From Pseudomonas protegens (GTDB lineage Bacteria; Pseudomonadota; Gammaproteobacteria; Pseudomonadales; Pseudomonadaceae), in assembly GCF_003363755.1 (NCBI RefSeq), contig NZ_CP031396.1, positions 3,975,001 to 4,039,000 on the forward strand: 64,000 nt of DNA, written 5' to 3'. Shown one piece after another: positions 1 to 8,046 of the stretch. The position numbers and the translations under genes are program-made. The notes beneath the pieces were generated by a model. It did no database searches, was not told the origin of the DNA, and worked only from the letters and a program-made list of their open reading frames with translations. Numbering within the stretch: the stretch's first letter is position 1; every line of letters begins with the position of its first letter.

Positions 1-45
1 TTAAACTGCGCGGGTTTTTAGTCCCCCATTCCTCCGGAGCCTTCC

Positions 46-1056
46 ATGTCCCGCGTTACCCTGAGTCGCTATTTGATTGAGCAGACCCGCAGCAACAACA
101 CTCCTGCCGATCTGCGCTTCCTGATCGAAGTGGTGGCGCGTGCTTGCAAGGAGATCAGCCACGCTGTGTCCAAAGGCGCCCTGGGTGGTGTTCTGGGCAG
201 CATGGGCACGGAAAACGTGCAGGGCGAAGTGCAGAAGAAGCTCGACGTGATTTCCAACGAGATCCTCCTGGAAGCCAACGAATGGGGCGGTCACCTGGCC
301 GGCATGGCGTCCGAGGAAATGGACAATGCCTACCAGATCCCGGGCAAATACCCGAAAGGTGCCTACCTGCTGGTATTCGACCCGCTGGACGGTTCGTCGA
401 ACATCGATATCAACGCGCCCGTTGGCACCATCTTCTCGGTGCTGCGTTGCCCGAACGAGTACCTGAGCCAGAACGAAGCCTTGAACGAAAAGGCCTTCCT
501 GCAGCCGGGCACCCAGCAGGTTGCTGCCGGTTACGCCATCTACGGCCCGCAGACCATGCTGATCCTGACCCTGGGGCATGGCGTCAAGGGCTTCACCCTG
601 GACCGTGAAATGGGCAGCTTCGTGCTGACCCACGAAGACATCAAGATCCCGGAATCCACCCAGGAATTCGCCATCAACATGTCCAACGAGCGTCACTGGG
701 AAGCCCCGGTCAAGCGTTACGTGAGTGAGCTGCTGGCCGGCGACACCGGGCCACTGAAAAAGAACTACAACATGCGCTGGGTCGCGGCCATGGTCGCCGA
801 CGTGCACCGTATCCTGACCCGTGGCGGCCTGTTCATGTACCCACGCGACAGCCGCGAGCCGGAGAAGCCGGGCAAACTGCGGCTGATGTACGAAGCCAAT
901 CCGATGTCCTTCCTCATCGAACAGGCTGGCGGTTCTTCTACCGACGGTCGCCAGCGCATCCTCGACATTCAGCCTGAAGGCCTGCACCAGCGTGTTGCCG
1001 TATTCCTTGGTTCCAAGGAAGAAGTGGCTCGTGTGACGGGCTACCACAAGGAATAA
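46..1056 (+). CDS. fbp: Fructose-1,6-bisphosphatase, class 1
   Basis: This cytosolic enzyme hydrolyses fructose 1,6-bisphosphate to fructose 6-phosphate, the committed gluconeogenic step in an organism that grows on organic and amino acids. The 336-residue product has the class 1 length. It carries the metal and substrate-binding signature [11 protein letters not shown] at about residues 111-121 and the acidic pair in GMASEEMD at about 86-93. The ATG follows a GGAG about 6 nt upstream. The next gene starts 3 nt after the stop, so the two are probably co-transcribed. Identification is secure. Confidence 0.97.
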   Translation: MSRVTLSRYLIEQTRSNNTPADLRFLIEVVARACKEISHAVSKGALGGVLGSMGTENVQGEVQKKLDVISNEILLEANEWGGHLAGMASEEMDNAYQIPGKYPKGAYLLVFDPLDGSSNIDINAPVGTIFSVLRCPNEYLSQNEALNEKAFLQPGTQQVAAGYAIYGPQTMLILTLGHGVKGFTLDREMGSFVLTHEDIKIPESTQEFAINMSNERHWEAPVKRYVSELLAGDTGPLKKNYNMRWVAAMVADVHRILTRGGLFMYPRDSREPEKPGKLRLMYEANPMSFLIEQAGGSSTDGRQRILDIQPEGLHQRVAVFLGSKEEVARVTGYHKE

Positions 1057-1059
1057 GAC

Positions 1060-1662
1060 ATGGCCCAGTCCTGGCAGCCTCTGCTTGATTGGTGGTTCGG
1101 TTCAGCCGAAAAGCCGGCAGAGGTGGTCGCTGCCAAGGGCGGGCTGTGGTTTGGCAAACGCGACAGCCAGGACCTCGAAGCGCGCCAGCGCTTTGGTGGT
1201 CTGGTGGAGCAGGCACTGGCTGGCGGATTGACCGAGTGGACGCAAAGTCCCCAAGGTTGGCTGGCCTTGGTGCTGTTGCTCGATCAGTTGCCGCGGATGA
1301 TCTATCGCGATACGCCCAAGGCGTTCTCCGGCGATACCCGTGCCCAGGCACTGGTGGCGCAAGGCATTGCCGCGGATTTTGACCGGCGCCTGCCGGCCAT
1401 GCAGCGCTGCTTCATCTACCTGGTGTTCGAGCATTGCGAGCATCTGGCGGTGCAGAACGAAGGGGTTTCCCGCTTTGCTGCCCTGCACGACGAACAACCG
1501 GAGGACGATCGCCCGGTGTTCGCCGATCAGCTGGACTACGCCGAACGGCACCAGAAAATCATTGCCCGCTTCGGGCGCTTTCCCCATCGCAACGCCATCC
1601 TCGGTCGTGAGTCCACTGCCGAGGAGCTGGCTTTCCTGCGCGAGCCTGGTTCGCGTTTTTAA
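1060..1662 (+). CDS. DUF924 family protein
   Basis: This 200-residue soluble protein belongs to the DUF924 family of all-helical, TPR-like proteins of unknown biochemical role. Recognisable segments include the N-terminal PLLDWWFG, the central LVLLLDQLPRMIYRD and the C-terminal RFGRFPHRNAILGRES. It has no signal peptide or membrane segment. It sits 3 nt downstream of fbp and is probably translated from the same mRNA. That linkage does not establish a role in gluconeogenesis. A REPIN lies between its stop and the convergent chemoreceptor gene. Confidence 0.85.
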   Translation: MAQSWQPLLDWWFGSAEKPAEVVAAKGGLWFGKRDSQDLEARQRFGGLVEQALAGGLTEWTQSPQGWLALVLLLDQLPRMIYRDTPKAFSGDTRAQALVAQGIAADFDRRLPAMQRCFIYLVFEHCEHLAVQNEGVSRFAALHDEQPEDDRPVFADQLDYAERHQKIIARFGRFPHRNAILGRESTAEELAFLREPGSRF

Positions 1663-1671
1663 GCGCGCTTT

Positions 1672-1725
1672 GACCGGCAAGCCGGCTCCTACGGAAGAGT
1701 GGTAGGAGCCGGCTTGCCGGCGAAG
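1672..1725. repeat. REPIN (inverted REP pair)
   Basis: Two inverted copies of the REP core are separated by about 9 nt. The left half ends GCCGGCTCCTAC near 1692 and the right half begins GTAGGAGCCGGCTTGCCGGC at 1702. The element fills the gap between the convergent DUF924 and chemoreceptor genes, and its long hairpin could also limit read-through. It belongs to the Pseudomonas REPIN family, which RAYT transposases mobilise. Confidence 0.9.
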
Positions 1726-1732
1726 CTGCTCC

Positions 1733-3625
1733 TCAGATACGGAAGCTGCCCACCAGATGCTGCAGGCGCTTGGCCTGTTGTTCCAGGTCGGCGCAGGCGC
1801 GCAGGGTGGCTTGCAGGTTTTCCACCCCTTCCTGATTCAGGGTGTTGATTTCGGTGATGTCGACGTTGATCGACTCCACCACCGCGGTCTGCTCCTCGGT
1901 GGCGGTGGCCACCGACTGGTTCATGCCGTCGATTTCGCCGATGCGCTGGGTCACGCTGCCCAGGCGTTCGCCGGCCTGGTTGGCGATGCCGACGCTGCTT
2001 TCGCTCTCACGCTGACTCTCGGTCATGGTGCCCACCGCTTCACGGGCGCCCACTTGCAGCTCCTCGATCATTTTCTGCACTTGCTGCGCCGAATCCTGGG
2101 TGCGGTGGGCGAGGTTACGCACCTCGTCCGCTACCACCGCGAAACCGCGTCCGGCCTCACCGGCGCGAGCCGCTTCGATGGCGGCGTTGAGGGCCAGCAG
2201 GTTGGTCTGCTGAGAAATGCTGGTGATGACTTCGAGGATCTGCCCGATGTTCACCGTGTTGCTGTTGAGGGTCTCGATGTTGTCGCAGGAGCTGCTGATC
2301 TTTGCCGACAGCTGATGCATGGCGGCGATGGTCTGATCCACCACTTGCTGGCCGTCTTGCGCCAGGCTGCGGGCCTCGCTGGAGTGCTGCGAGGCGAGGG
2401 CAGCGTTCTGGGCGATTTCCTGGGCAGCGGCGCCCAGTTGGTTGATGGCCGCGGCCACGCTGCTGGTGCGCGAAGCCTGTTGGTCGGAGTTGAACATCGA
2501 CGAGTTGGAGGCGGCGACTACGCGCAGGGCCACTTCATTGACCTGACCGGTGGCCGAGGACACTTCGCGGATCGAACTGTGGATGCGTTCGACGAAACGG
2601 TTGAACGACACCCCCAGGGTGCCGAATTCGTCGTGGCCATGGATCACCAGGCGTTTGGTCAGGTCGCCTTCGCCTTCGGCGATGTCGTGCATGGCCCGGC
2701 CCATCACGTGCAGCGGCTGCATCAGGATGCGGATCAGCATGCCCAGCAGGCTGATGATGATCACCACCGCGATCAGCATGGCGATGATCGCCGAGGTGCG
2801 AAATTCACTGAGCACGGCGAAGGCGGTGTCCTTGTCCAGGACCAGGGCCACGTACCAGTCGGCCGAGGGCACGCCGTTGACGTGGGTGAAGGAGATGAAC
2901 TGGGTCTTGCCGTTCAGTTGCACTTCTTTCAGGCCGGGGCTGATGCTCGGGGCACCCGCGGGATAGGCTTCGGCGAGGCTCTTGAGCACCAGTTTGCTGT
3001 CGGGGTGGATGAGGATCTTGCCGTCGGCGCTGACGATGAAGGCCTGGCCGTGACCGCCGAAGTTCAGCGAGTTGATGATGGCGCTGATGCTCGACAGGTC
3101 GATATCGGCGCCGGCCACGCCGATCATCTGGTTCTGATGCTGCACCGGGGTGGCCACGGTGATCACCAGTTTGCCGGATGAAGCGGCGATGTAGGGTTCG
3201 GTGACGATGGTCCGTTGCGCGCCGGTGGCCGCCTTGTACCAGCCGCGGGCGCGGGGGTCGTAGTCGGCGGCGCGATTGCCGGCCGGCACCGAAAACATCA
3301 CGCCGTCCTGGCCGCCGAAGTAACTGAGCTGGAAGTTGCTGGTATAGGCGGGCAGGCCGACGCTGCGTTTCAGGCTCTCGGCGCCGTTGCCGTCCACGGC
3401 GATCTGCTGGGCCAGAGACTGCAGGAGCTGGATGCGGCTTTCCAGCCAGGTCTGGATATTGCTGGTGGTCAGGCTGCCCAGTTCCTGCATGGTGGACTCG
3501 GTGCTGCTGCGAAGGGCCTCACGCTGTCGGTAGTCATTGAACAGAATAAAACAGGCGAACGCGACGGCCACCACAAGGGCGGCGGCAAGCAGGATCTTGT
3601 GGCTGAATTTCATATTGCTGGTCAT
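1733..3625 (-). CDS. Methyl-accepting chemotaxis protein with dCache_1 sensor domain (Pct-like)
   Basis: This inner-membrane chemoreceptor should signal to CheA/CheW. In order it shows an N-terminal membrane helix (about residues 10-32), a periplasmic dCache domain of about 240 residues, a second helix ([19 protein letters not shown]), a HAMP linker and a signalling domain with the hairpin-tip motif [16 protein letters not shown]. The start [15 protein letters not shown] aligns with that of the amino-acid receptors PctA/B/C, so 3625 is preferred over a TTG at 3667. No strong ribosome binding site separates 3625 from 3613. The sensor keeps [10 protein letters not shown] and TEPY but has Ala where amino-acid-binding members have Asp. 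Confidence 0.9.
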   Translation of the reverse strand: MTSNMKFSHKILLAAALVVAVAFACFILFNDYRQREALRSSTESTMQELGSLTTSNIQTWLESRIQLLQSLAQQIAVDGNGAESLKRSVGLPAYTSNFQLSYFGGQDGVMFSVPAGNRAADYDPRARGWYKAATGAQRTIVTEPYIAASSGKLVITVATPVQHQNQMIGVAGADIDLSSISAIINSLNFGGHGQAFIVSADGKILIHPDSKLVLKSLAEAYPAGAPSISPGLKEVQLNGKTQFISFTHVNGVPSADWYVALVLDKDTAFAVLSEFRTSAIIAMLIAVVIIISLLGMLIRILMQPLHVMGRAMHDIAEGEGDLTKRLVIHGHDEFGTLGVSFNRFVERIHSSIREVSSATGQVNEVALRVVAASNSSMFNSDQQASRTSSVAAAINQLGAAAQEIAQNAALASQHSSEARSLAQDGQQVVDQTIAAMHQLSAKISSSCDNIETLNSNTVNIGQILEVITSISQQTNLLALNAAIEAARAGEAGRGFAVVADEVRNLAHRTQDSAQQVQKMIEELQVGAREAVGTMTESQRESESSVGIANQAGERLGSVTQRIGEIDGMNQSVATATEEQTAVVESINVDITEINTLNQEGVENLQATLRACADLEQQAKRLQHLVGSFRI

Positions 3626-3832
3626 TAAGTGAACTACCGCGATGGGCTGGTCAACGAGGGGCGTCAATTTGCCACAGTGGAGGGCTTTGCGCTGCAGTTA
3701 TGTCGACTGGCTATTACTGAAGATGAGGCCTCGTGGAGAAAAACCGACGAACAGCAGGGCAAGGCGAAAAGGTGTTTGATTTACCGGGAAAATGCCCGGA
3801 GCAGCGGGCAAGAAATACCCGGCCGAGCGGGG

Positions 3833-3868
3833 AACCAGAAGGGGGTTTTCTCTTCTAAGCTTCTGGTT
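3833..3868. repeat. Inverted repeat upstream of lipoprotein gene
   Basis: Perfect 9-bp arms AACCAGAAG and CTTCTGGTT flank an 18-nt pyrimidine-rich loop, ending about 38 nt before the lipoprotein ATG. It could be a leader hairpin or part of the promoter region. No sigma-70 boxes were convincing in this gap. Confidence 0.35.
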
Positions 3869-3906
3869 GGCTGACAGGCCTTCCCCCTTTCGTCCAGGAG
3901 TTCACC

Positions 3907-4161
3907 ATGTCCCTGCGTTCTCTCGCTCTGTTGTCGTTCTGCGTGCTGCTGGCTGCGTGCAGCAAGGTCAATCAGGAAAACTATTCCAAGCTCTCGGCGG
4001 GCATGCCCAAGGCCGAGGTTGAACAACTCCTGGGCAAGCCGACTGACTGTTCGGGCGCGCTGGGCATGTCCAGCTGCACCTGGGGCGACAAGAACAGCTT
4101 TATCAGCGTGCAGTATGCCGGTGACAAGGTTCTGATGTTTTCCGGGCAAGGCCTGAAGTAA
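3907..4161 (+). CDS. Small outer-membrane-type lipoprotein, SmpA/BamE-like fold
   Basis: This 84-residue protein has a lipoprotein signal peptide ending in the lipobox LLAAC, with the acylated Cys at residue 18. The mature part, KLSAGMPKAEVEQLLGKP followed by two Cys and a SVQYAGDKV strand, resembles the small SmpA/OmlA-type domain. The residue after the lipidated Cys is Ser, which is compatible with outer-membrane sorting. A CAGGAG precedes the ATG. Another lipoprotein gene follows after 36 nt, so the pair may form a small operon. Its function is unknown. Confidence 0.8.
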   Translation: MSLRSLALLSFCVLLAACSKVNQENYSKLSAGMPKAEVEQLLGKPTDCSGALGMSSCTWGDKNSFISVQYAGDKVLMFSGQGLK

Positions 4162-4197
4162 AAAAAACCGGGGCTTCGGGCCCACGGGAGAAAAATA

Positions 4198-4767
4198 ATG
4201 ATGCGTTTTGTTTTCACTCTTCTGGTCGGCCTGCTCTTGGCCGGCTGCGCCACGTCCCGGGACGATTCGCTGGCGCCCAAGACCGTCAACCACGTCGATC
4301 TCAAGCGTTACCAGGGGACCTGGTACGAGCTGGCGCGGTTGCCGATGTATTTCCAGCGTAACTGTGCGCAATCCGAGGCCCGCTACACCCTGTTGCCGGA
4401 GGGCAACGTGGCGGTGCTCAACCGCTGCCTGACCCCGGAGTGGAAGTGGGAGGAGGCTCGTGGTACGGCAACGCCTCAGGTGCCGGGCAAGACCGACAAG
4501 CTGTGGGTCGAGTTCGATAACTGGTTCTCGCGGCTGCTGCCGGGGGCGACCAAGGGCGACTACTGGGTGCTGTATGTCAGCGATGACTACAAGACCGCGA
4601 TTGTCGGCAATCCCAACCGTCGTTACCTGTGGTTGCTGTCGCGGACCAAGGAGGTCAATGAGACGGTGCGTGAAGAGTTGCTGAGCAAGGCGCGTCAGCA
4701 GGGCTACGACACCACGCGACTGATCTGGCGGGTGTCGGACTCGGCCATGGCCAAGACCTCGAAATAG
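4198..4767 (+). CDS. blc: Lipocalin family lipoprotein (Blc-like)
   Basis: This 189-residue bacterial lipocalin has a lipobox LLLAGC with the lipidated Cys at residue 17. It carries the lipocalin signature YQGTWYELARLP and later DYWVLYVSDDYKTAIVGNP and YLWLLSRT, which form the conserved barrel strands. Members are outer-membrane anchored and bind fatty acids or lysophospholipids; that ligand is inferred from family knowledge. Ser follows the lipidated Cys by two positions, with no Asp inner-membrane retention signal. A REPIN separates it from the convergent hutF. Confidence 0.88.
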   Translation: MMRFVFTLLVGLLLAGCATSRDDSLAPKTVNHVDLKRYQGTWYELARLPMYFQRNCAQSEARYTLLPEGNVAVLNRCLTPEWKWEEARGTATPQVPGKTDKLWVEFDNWFSRLLPGATKGDYWVLYVSDDYKTAIVGNPNRRYLWLLSRTKEVNETVREELLSKARQQGYDTTRLIWRVSDSAMAKTSK

Positions 4768-4778
4768 ACTCATCCCCT

Positions 4779-4842
4779 GTAGCAGCCGGCTGGCCGGCGA
4801 AGGCGTTCGTGAGAATGCTTTCGCCAGCACGTCGGCTCCTAC
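4779..4842. repeat. REPIN between lipocalin gene and hutF
   Basis: The direct half GTAGCAGCCGGCTGGCCGGC begins at 4779. A divergent inverted half ends GTCGGCTCCTAC at 4842. The second half has lost part of the core palindrome. The element lies between convergent genes. Confidence 0.8.
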
Positions 4843-4852
4843 GAACTTGGGG

Positions 4853-6217
4853 TCAGTTGAGCAGCTCGCGCAGGACTTGGGTGAAGGCCCGGCTACTGTC
4901 TTCTTCGGCGGCGTGACGTCCGTTACGCACAACCCACTGACCACCCACCATCACATCCCGGACCTGGCGGTCGCCGCCGGCAAACAACCAACGGTTGAGA
5001 ATCCCATCGCCATCCGCGGTGGCCAGGTAAGGGTCGTTGCCATCCAGCACCAGCCAATCGGCGCGCTTGCCCACGGCCAATGTACCTATGGGTTGCCCCA
5101 GCGCCTGAGCGCCGCCAGCGAGCGCGGCATCGTACAAAGTGCGGCCAACCATGGGCTGGTCGGCGCGGTACAGACGGTTGCGACGCTGGTCCCGCAGGCG
5201 TTGGCCGTACTCCAGCCAGCGCAGTTCTTCCACCACGCTCAAAGACACGTGGCTGTCGGAGCCGATGCCCAGGCGTCCGCCCTGGGCGAGGAAGTCCACC
5301 GCCGGGAAGATACCGTCGCCCAGGTTGGCCTCGGTGGTCAGGCACAGGCCGGCAATGGCCCGGCTTTTGGCCATGAGGCTGACTTCTTCCGGATCGGCGT
5401 GAGTGGCGTGGACCAGGCACCAGCGTTGATCCACCGCGACGTTCTCATGCAACCATTGCAGCGGGCGGCGTCCGCTCCACGCCAGGCAGTCGTCGACTTC
5501 CTTCTGCTGTTCGGCGATGTGGATGTGAACGGGGCATTGGCGGTCGCTGGCGGCCAGGACTTCGCTGATCTGCTGTGGCGTGACCGCGCGCAACGAGTGA
5601 AAGCACAGGCCCAGCTGCTGGTTGGCCTGTTGCGCCAGCAGGGGCTGCAAGTGCTGTTGCAGTTGGAGGTAGTTTTCCGTGCTGTTGATAAAGCGGCGTT
5701 GGCCGTCATTGGGGGCCTGGCCGCCGAATCCCGAATGGCTGTAGAGCACGGGTAGCAGGGTCAGGCCGATGCCACTGGCCGCGGCCGCCTGGCTGATGCG
5801 TTGGGACAGCTCGGCAGGGTCGGCGTAGGGCTGGCCGTCCGTGTCGTGATGCACATAGTGGAATTCCGCCACTGAGGTGTAGCCGGCCTTGAGCATTTCG
5901 ATGTACAGCTGGCGGGCGATGATCTCCAACTGTTCAGGGCTGATCTTGCCCACCAGGCGGTACATCAGGTCGCGCCAGGTCCAGAAGCTGTCGTTGGGGT
6001 TGCCGGCCACTTCCGCCAGCCCGGCCATGGCTCGCTGGAACGCGTGGGAATGCAGGTTGGGCATGCCGGGTAGCAGCGGGCCCTTGAGCTGTTCTGCACC
6101 TTCTGCACTGGCGTTGGCCTGGATGTGAGTCAGCAGGCCGTCGGCACTGACTTCAAGACGTACATGGTTGGCCCATCCATCAGGCAGCAGCGCGCGTTCG
6201 GCGAAGAAGGCGGACAT
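4853..6217 (-). CDS. hutF: Formimidoylglutamate deiminase
   Basis: HutF converts N-formimino-L-glutamate to N-formyl-L-glutamate and ammonia, the first half of the five-step Pseudomonas histidine pathway branch that HutG completes. The 454-residue product belongs to the amidohydrolase superfamily. It has the zinc-binding HxH in PGMPNLHSHAFQRAMAG (His56 and His58) and a downstream HIAEQQ His motif. The C-terminal metal Asp lies in GIGSDSHVS. The gene diverges from hutC across a short region containing a HutC-type operator, so induction by urocanate is likely. The product is cytosolic. Confidence 0.95.
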   Translation of the reverse strand: MSAFFAERALLPDGWANHVRLEVSADGLLTHIQANASAEGAEQLKGPLLPGMPNLHSHAFQRAMAGLAEVAGNPNDSFWTWRDLMYRLVGKISPEQLEIIARQLYIEMLKAGYTSVAEFHYVHHDTDGQPYADPAELSQRISQAAAASGIGLTLLPVLYSHSGFGGQAPNDGQRRFINSTENYLQLQQHLQPLLAQQANQQLGLCFHSLRAVTPQQISEVLAASDRQCPVHIHIAEQQKEVDDCLAWSGRRPLQWLHENVAVDQRWCLVHATHADPEEVSLMAKSRAIAGLCLTTEANLGDGIFPAVDFLAQGGRLGIGSDSHVSLSVVEELRWLEYGQRLRDQRRNRLYRADQPMVGRTLYDAALAGGAQALGQPIGTLAVGKRADWLVLDGNDPYLATADGDGILNRWLFAGGDRQVRDVMVGGQWVVRNGRHAAEEDSSRAFTQVLRELLN

Positions 6218-6244
6218 GGTTCAAGCACCCCATCGTGTGTTATT

Positions 6245-6254
6245 TGTATATACA
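6245..6254. promoter_or_regulatory. HutC-type operator between hutF and hutC
   Basis: TGTATATACA is a perfect palindrome of the form TGTA-N2-TACA. It sits in an AT-rich tract 28 nt from the hutF start and 70 nt from the hutC start. It matches the symmetric site at the hutU promoter and the form reported for HutC in P. fluorescens. It probably gives urocanate-relieved repression of hutF and hutC autoregulation. Confidence 0.75.
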
Positions 6255-6324
6255 TATACAGACGTTTGCCTGCTCGGTAAACTCCGGCAAGCTAGTCACC
6301 TTTTTTGCTCAACAAGGATTTCCC

Positions 6325-7074
6325 GTGCCGACTCCGCCTGCCAAATCGCCGCTGGCTGCCCATCTGGGCGATAGTCCGGCGCCCTTGTATGCCCGCGTCA
6401 AACAGATGATCACCCAGCAGATCGAGAGCGGAAACTGGCCGCCGCATTACCGCGTTCCCTCGGAAAGCGAGCTGGTCAATCAGCTGGGCTTCAGCCGCAT
6501 GACCATCAACCGCGCACTGCGTGAGATGACCGCTGAGGGCATGCTGGTGCGCATGCAGGGCGTGGGGACCTTCGTCGCCGAACCCAAGAGCCAATCGGCC
6601 TTGTTCGAAGTGCACAACATTGCCGACGAGATCGCCTCCCGCGGTCATCGCCACACCTGCCGGGTCGTCACCCTGGGCGAAGAGGCTGCCGGTTCCGAGC
6701 GCGCCCTGGCCCTGGACATGCGCGAAGGGCAGCGAGTCTTCCACTCGCTGATCGTGCATTTCGAGAACGACATCCCGGTGCAGATCGAGGATCGCTTCGT
6801 CAACGCCCTGGTGGCGCCGGAGTACCTCAAGCAGGACTTCACCCTGCAAACCCCTTACGCCTATCTGTCCCAGGTCGCCCCCCTGACCGAGGGCGAGCAT
6901 GTGGTGGAGGCGATTCTCGCCGAGCCCGAAGAGTGCGAGCTGCTGCAGATCGAGCGTGGCGAGCCGTGCCTGTTGATTCGGCGTCGCACCTGGTCCGGGC
7001 GCCAGCCGGTGACCGCCGCCCGCTTGATCCACCCCGGTTCCCGTCATCGTCTGGAAGGGCGTTTTCATAAATGA
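6325..7074 (+). CDS. hutC: Histidine-utilisation repressor, GntR/HutC family
   Basis: HutC represses hut promoters and is released by urocanate. The 249-residue product starts at a GTG preceded by AAGGA at 6313-6317. The upstream ATG at 6235 is rejected because it would translate through the operator. The N-terminal winged helix includes YRVPSESELVNQLGFSRMTI, with the GntR wing TEGMLVRMQGVGTFV-type sequence. The C-terminal UTRA domain (about residues 95-240) contains the effector-fold segment CLLIRRRTW. The gene overlaps hutD by 4 nt (ATGA), indicating translational coupling. Confidence 0.95.
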   Translation: MPTPPAKSPLAAHLGDSPAPLYARVKQMITQQIESGNWPPHYRVPSESELVNQLGFSRMTINRALREMTAEGMLVRMQGVGTFVAEPKSQSALFEVHNIADEIASRGHRHTCRVVTLGEEAAGSERALALDMREGQRVFHSLIVHFENDIPVQIEDRFVNALVAPEYLKQDFTLQTPYAYLSQVAPLTEGEHVVEAILAEPEECELLQIERGEPCLLIRRRTWSGRQPVTAARLIHPGSRHRLEGRFHK

Positions 7075-7643
7075 TCCAGTCCACTCTGTTACGCGCCGCC
7101 GACTACCCGCGCATGCCATGGAAAAACGGCGGCGGCAGCACCGAAGAAATCACTCGTGACGCCGGCACTGGCCTGGAAGGTTTTGGCTGGCGCTTGTCGA
7201 TTGCCGATATCGGCGAATCCGGCGGCTTTTCCAGCTTTGCCGGTTATCAGCGGATCATCACCGTGCTGCAGGGTGCGGGCATGCAACTGACGGTCGATGG
7301 CGAAGAGGTACGGCCCTTGCTGCCCCTGGACCCCTTTGCCTTCAGCGGTGCCAGCCAGGTGAATTGCACCCTGCTGGAGGGCGCGATCCGCGATTTCAAC
7401 CTGATCTATTGCCCTGAGCGTTACGTCGCCCGCTTGCAGTGGTTCGATGGTCAGCAACGCTTCTTCACCCAGGCGCACACCGTGCTGGTGTTCAGTGTCG
7501 CCGAGCAGACCTGGGTGGACACGGGCAGCATCCCGGTGCAGGCATTGGGGCGTTATGACTGCCTGCGCCTGGATGACAATGCCGGGGTTATGGAAATCGC
7601 CACCGATGGACGCTGCTGCGTCATCGAACTCACCGCCATCTGA
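7071..7643 (+). CDS. hutD: HutD family protein
   Basis: This 190-residue cupin-like protein is cotranslated with hutC through an ATGA overlap. Family features include the N-terminal RMPWKNGGGSTEEI and the double-stranded beta-helix core around GFGWRLSIADI and FSSFAGYQRIITVLQG. In P. fluorescens it has been proposed to limit hut expression, perhaps by binding urocanate; that role is taken from the literature and is not visible here. It has no signal peptide. The following 400 bp are non-coding. Confidence 0.9.
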   Translation: MIQSTLLRAADYPRMPWKNGGGSTEEITRDAGTGLEGFGWRLSIADIGESGGFSSFAGYQRIITVLQGAGMQLTVDGEEVRPLLPLDPFAFSGASQVNCTLLEGAIRDFNLIYCPERYVARLQWFDGQQRFFTQAHTVLVFSVAEQTWVDTGSIPVQALGRYDCLRLDDNAGVMEIATDGRCCVIELTAI

Positions 7644-7786
7644 TCATTGTGGCTGGACGCAGGCCGGGATACGGCCTGCTACCGGCTTCTATTCGTTCCC
7701 TCGCTGCGCCGGAACCCCAACCCGCACCTGCCGTGCAGAACTGGCGCACATCTCCCTGCAATTGCTGTTTCTCTCGCGCACCAGTT

Positions 7787-7832
7787 TGTTACCGAACGCC
7801 CCAGCACAGCGCAAAATCGGGTTTTGGTAACA
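7787..7832. promoter_or_regulatory. Candidate activator (CbrB-type) enhancer site
   Basis: TGTTACC at 7787-7793 and its exact complement GGTAACA at 7826-7832 are 32 nt apart. The TGTTAC and GTAACA hexamers start 40 nt apart, close to four helical turns. They lie about 110-160 bp upstream of the sigma-54 promoter, a usual enhancer position. As I recall it, the CbrB consensus is TGTTAC-N14-GTAACA, so the spacing here is longer than canonical. This is a motif-level inference only. Confidence 0.4.
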
Positions 7833-7942
7833 GCTTCGCTGCGGCCAAAAATCTCTTCTGGAAAATTCTCGCCCTGTTGAAAGCCTTGTCCAGCAAGGCT
7901 TGCGGTTTGCTCTCAAGGTTTTTCAGGTACATCTCAAGCGAG

Positions 7943-7960
7943 TTGGCCGCTTGATTGCAT
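7943..7960 (+). promoter_or_regulatory. Sigma-54 (-24/-12) promoter of hutU
   Basis: The sequence reads TTGGCCGCTTGATTGCAT. It keeps the invariant GG (7945-7946) and GC (7957-7958) with exactly 10 nt between them, fitting TGGC-N7-TTGC. Transcription should start near 7969-7970, leaving a leader of about 78 nt before the hutU GTG. RpoN dependence with CbrB or NtrC activation is known for the P. fluorescens hutU operon. Confidence 0.8.
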
Positions 7961-7963
7961 ATG

Positions 7964-7977
7964 CTTGTATGTACAAG
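7964..7977. promoter_or_regulatory. HutC operator overlapping the hutU start site
   Basis: CTTGTATGTACAAG has perfect 6-bp arms around a TG centre and contains TGTA-N2-TACA. It begins 6 nt after the -12 GC and covers the predicted +1. Bound HutC would block initiation until urocanate is present. Confidence 0.85.
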
Positions 7978-8046
7978 TAAATATGTGTGCGTAAGAGTCG
8001 ATGGAATCCTCTTCGCACCTTGGACTCATCGCCGAGGAGTTTTTCC

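Larger units (their letters stand above)
7644..8046. other. hutD-hutU intergenic regulatory region
   Basis: This 403-bp stretch shows no credible ORF. It holds a GC hairpin at 7659-7679 with 8-bp arms GCAGGCCG and CGGCCTGC, a widely spaced TGTTACC/GGTAACA inverted pair, a second 8-bp hairpin (AAGCCTTG/CAAGGCTT) at 7881-7901, a sigma-54 promoter, a HutC operator and the hutU ribosome binding site GAGGAG at 8034-8039. It looks like a full enhancer-dependent promoter region. Confidence 0.8.

Noticed and set aside
1-1047. Long minus-strand ORF opposite fbp
   Set aside because: It is the antisense shadow of a certain class 1 FBPase, shows no recognised domain, and runs off the window edge.
3781-4944. 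387-residue minus-strand ORF opposite the two lipoprotein genes
   Set aside because: Both sense genes have clear lipoboxes and family motifs, so the opposite frame is a shadow.
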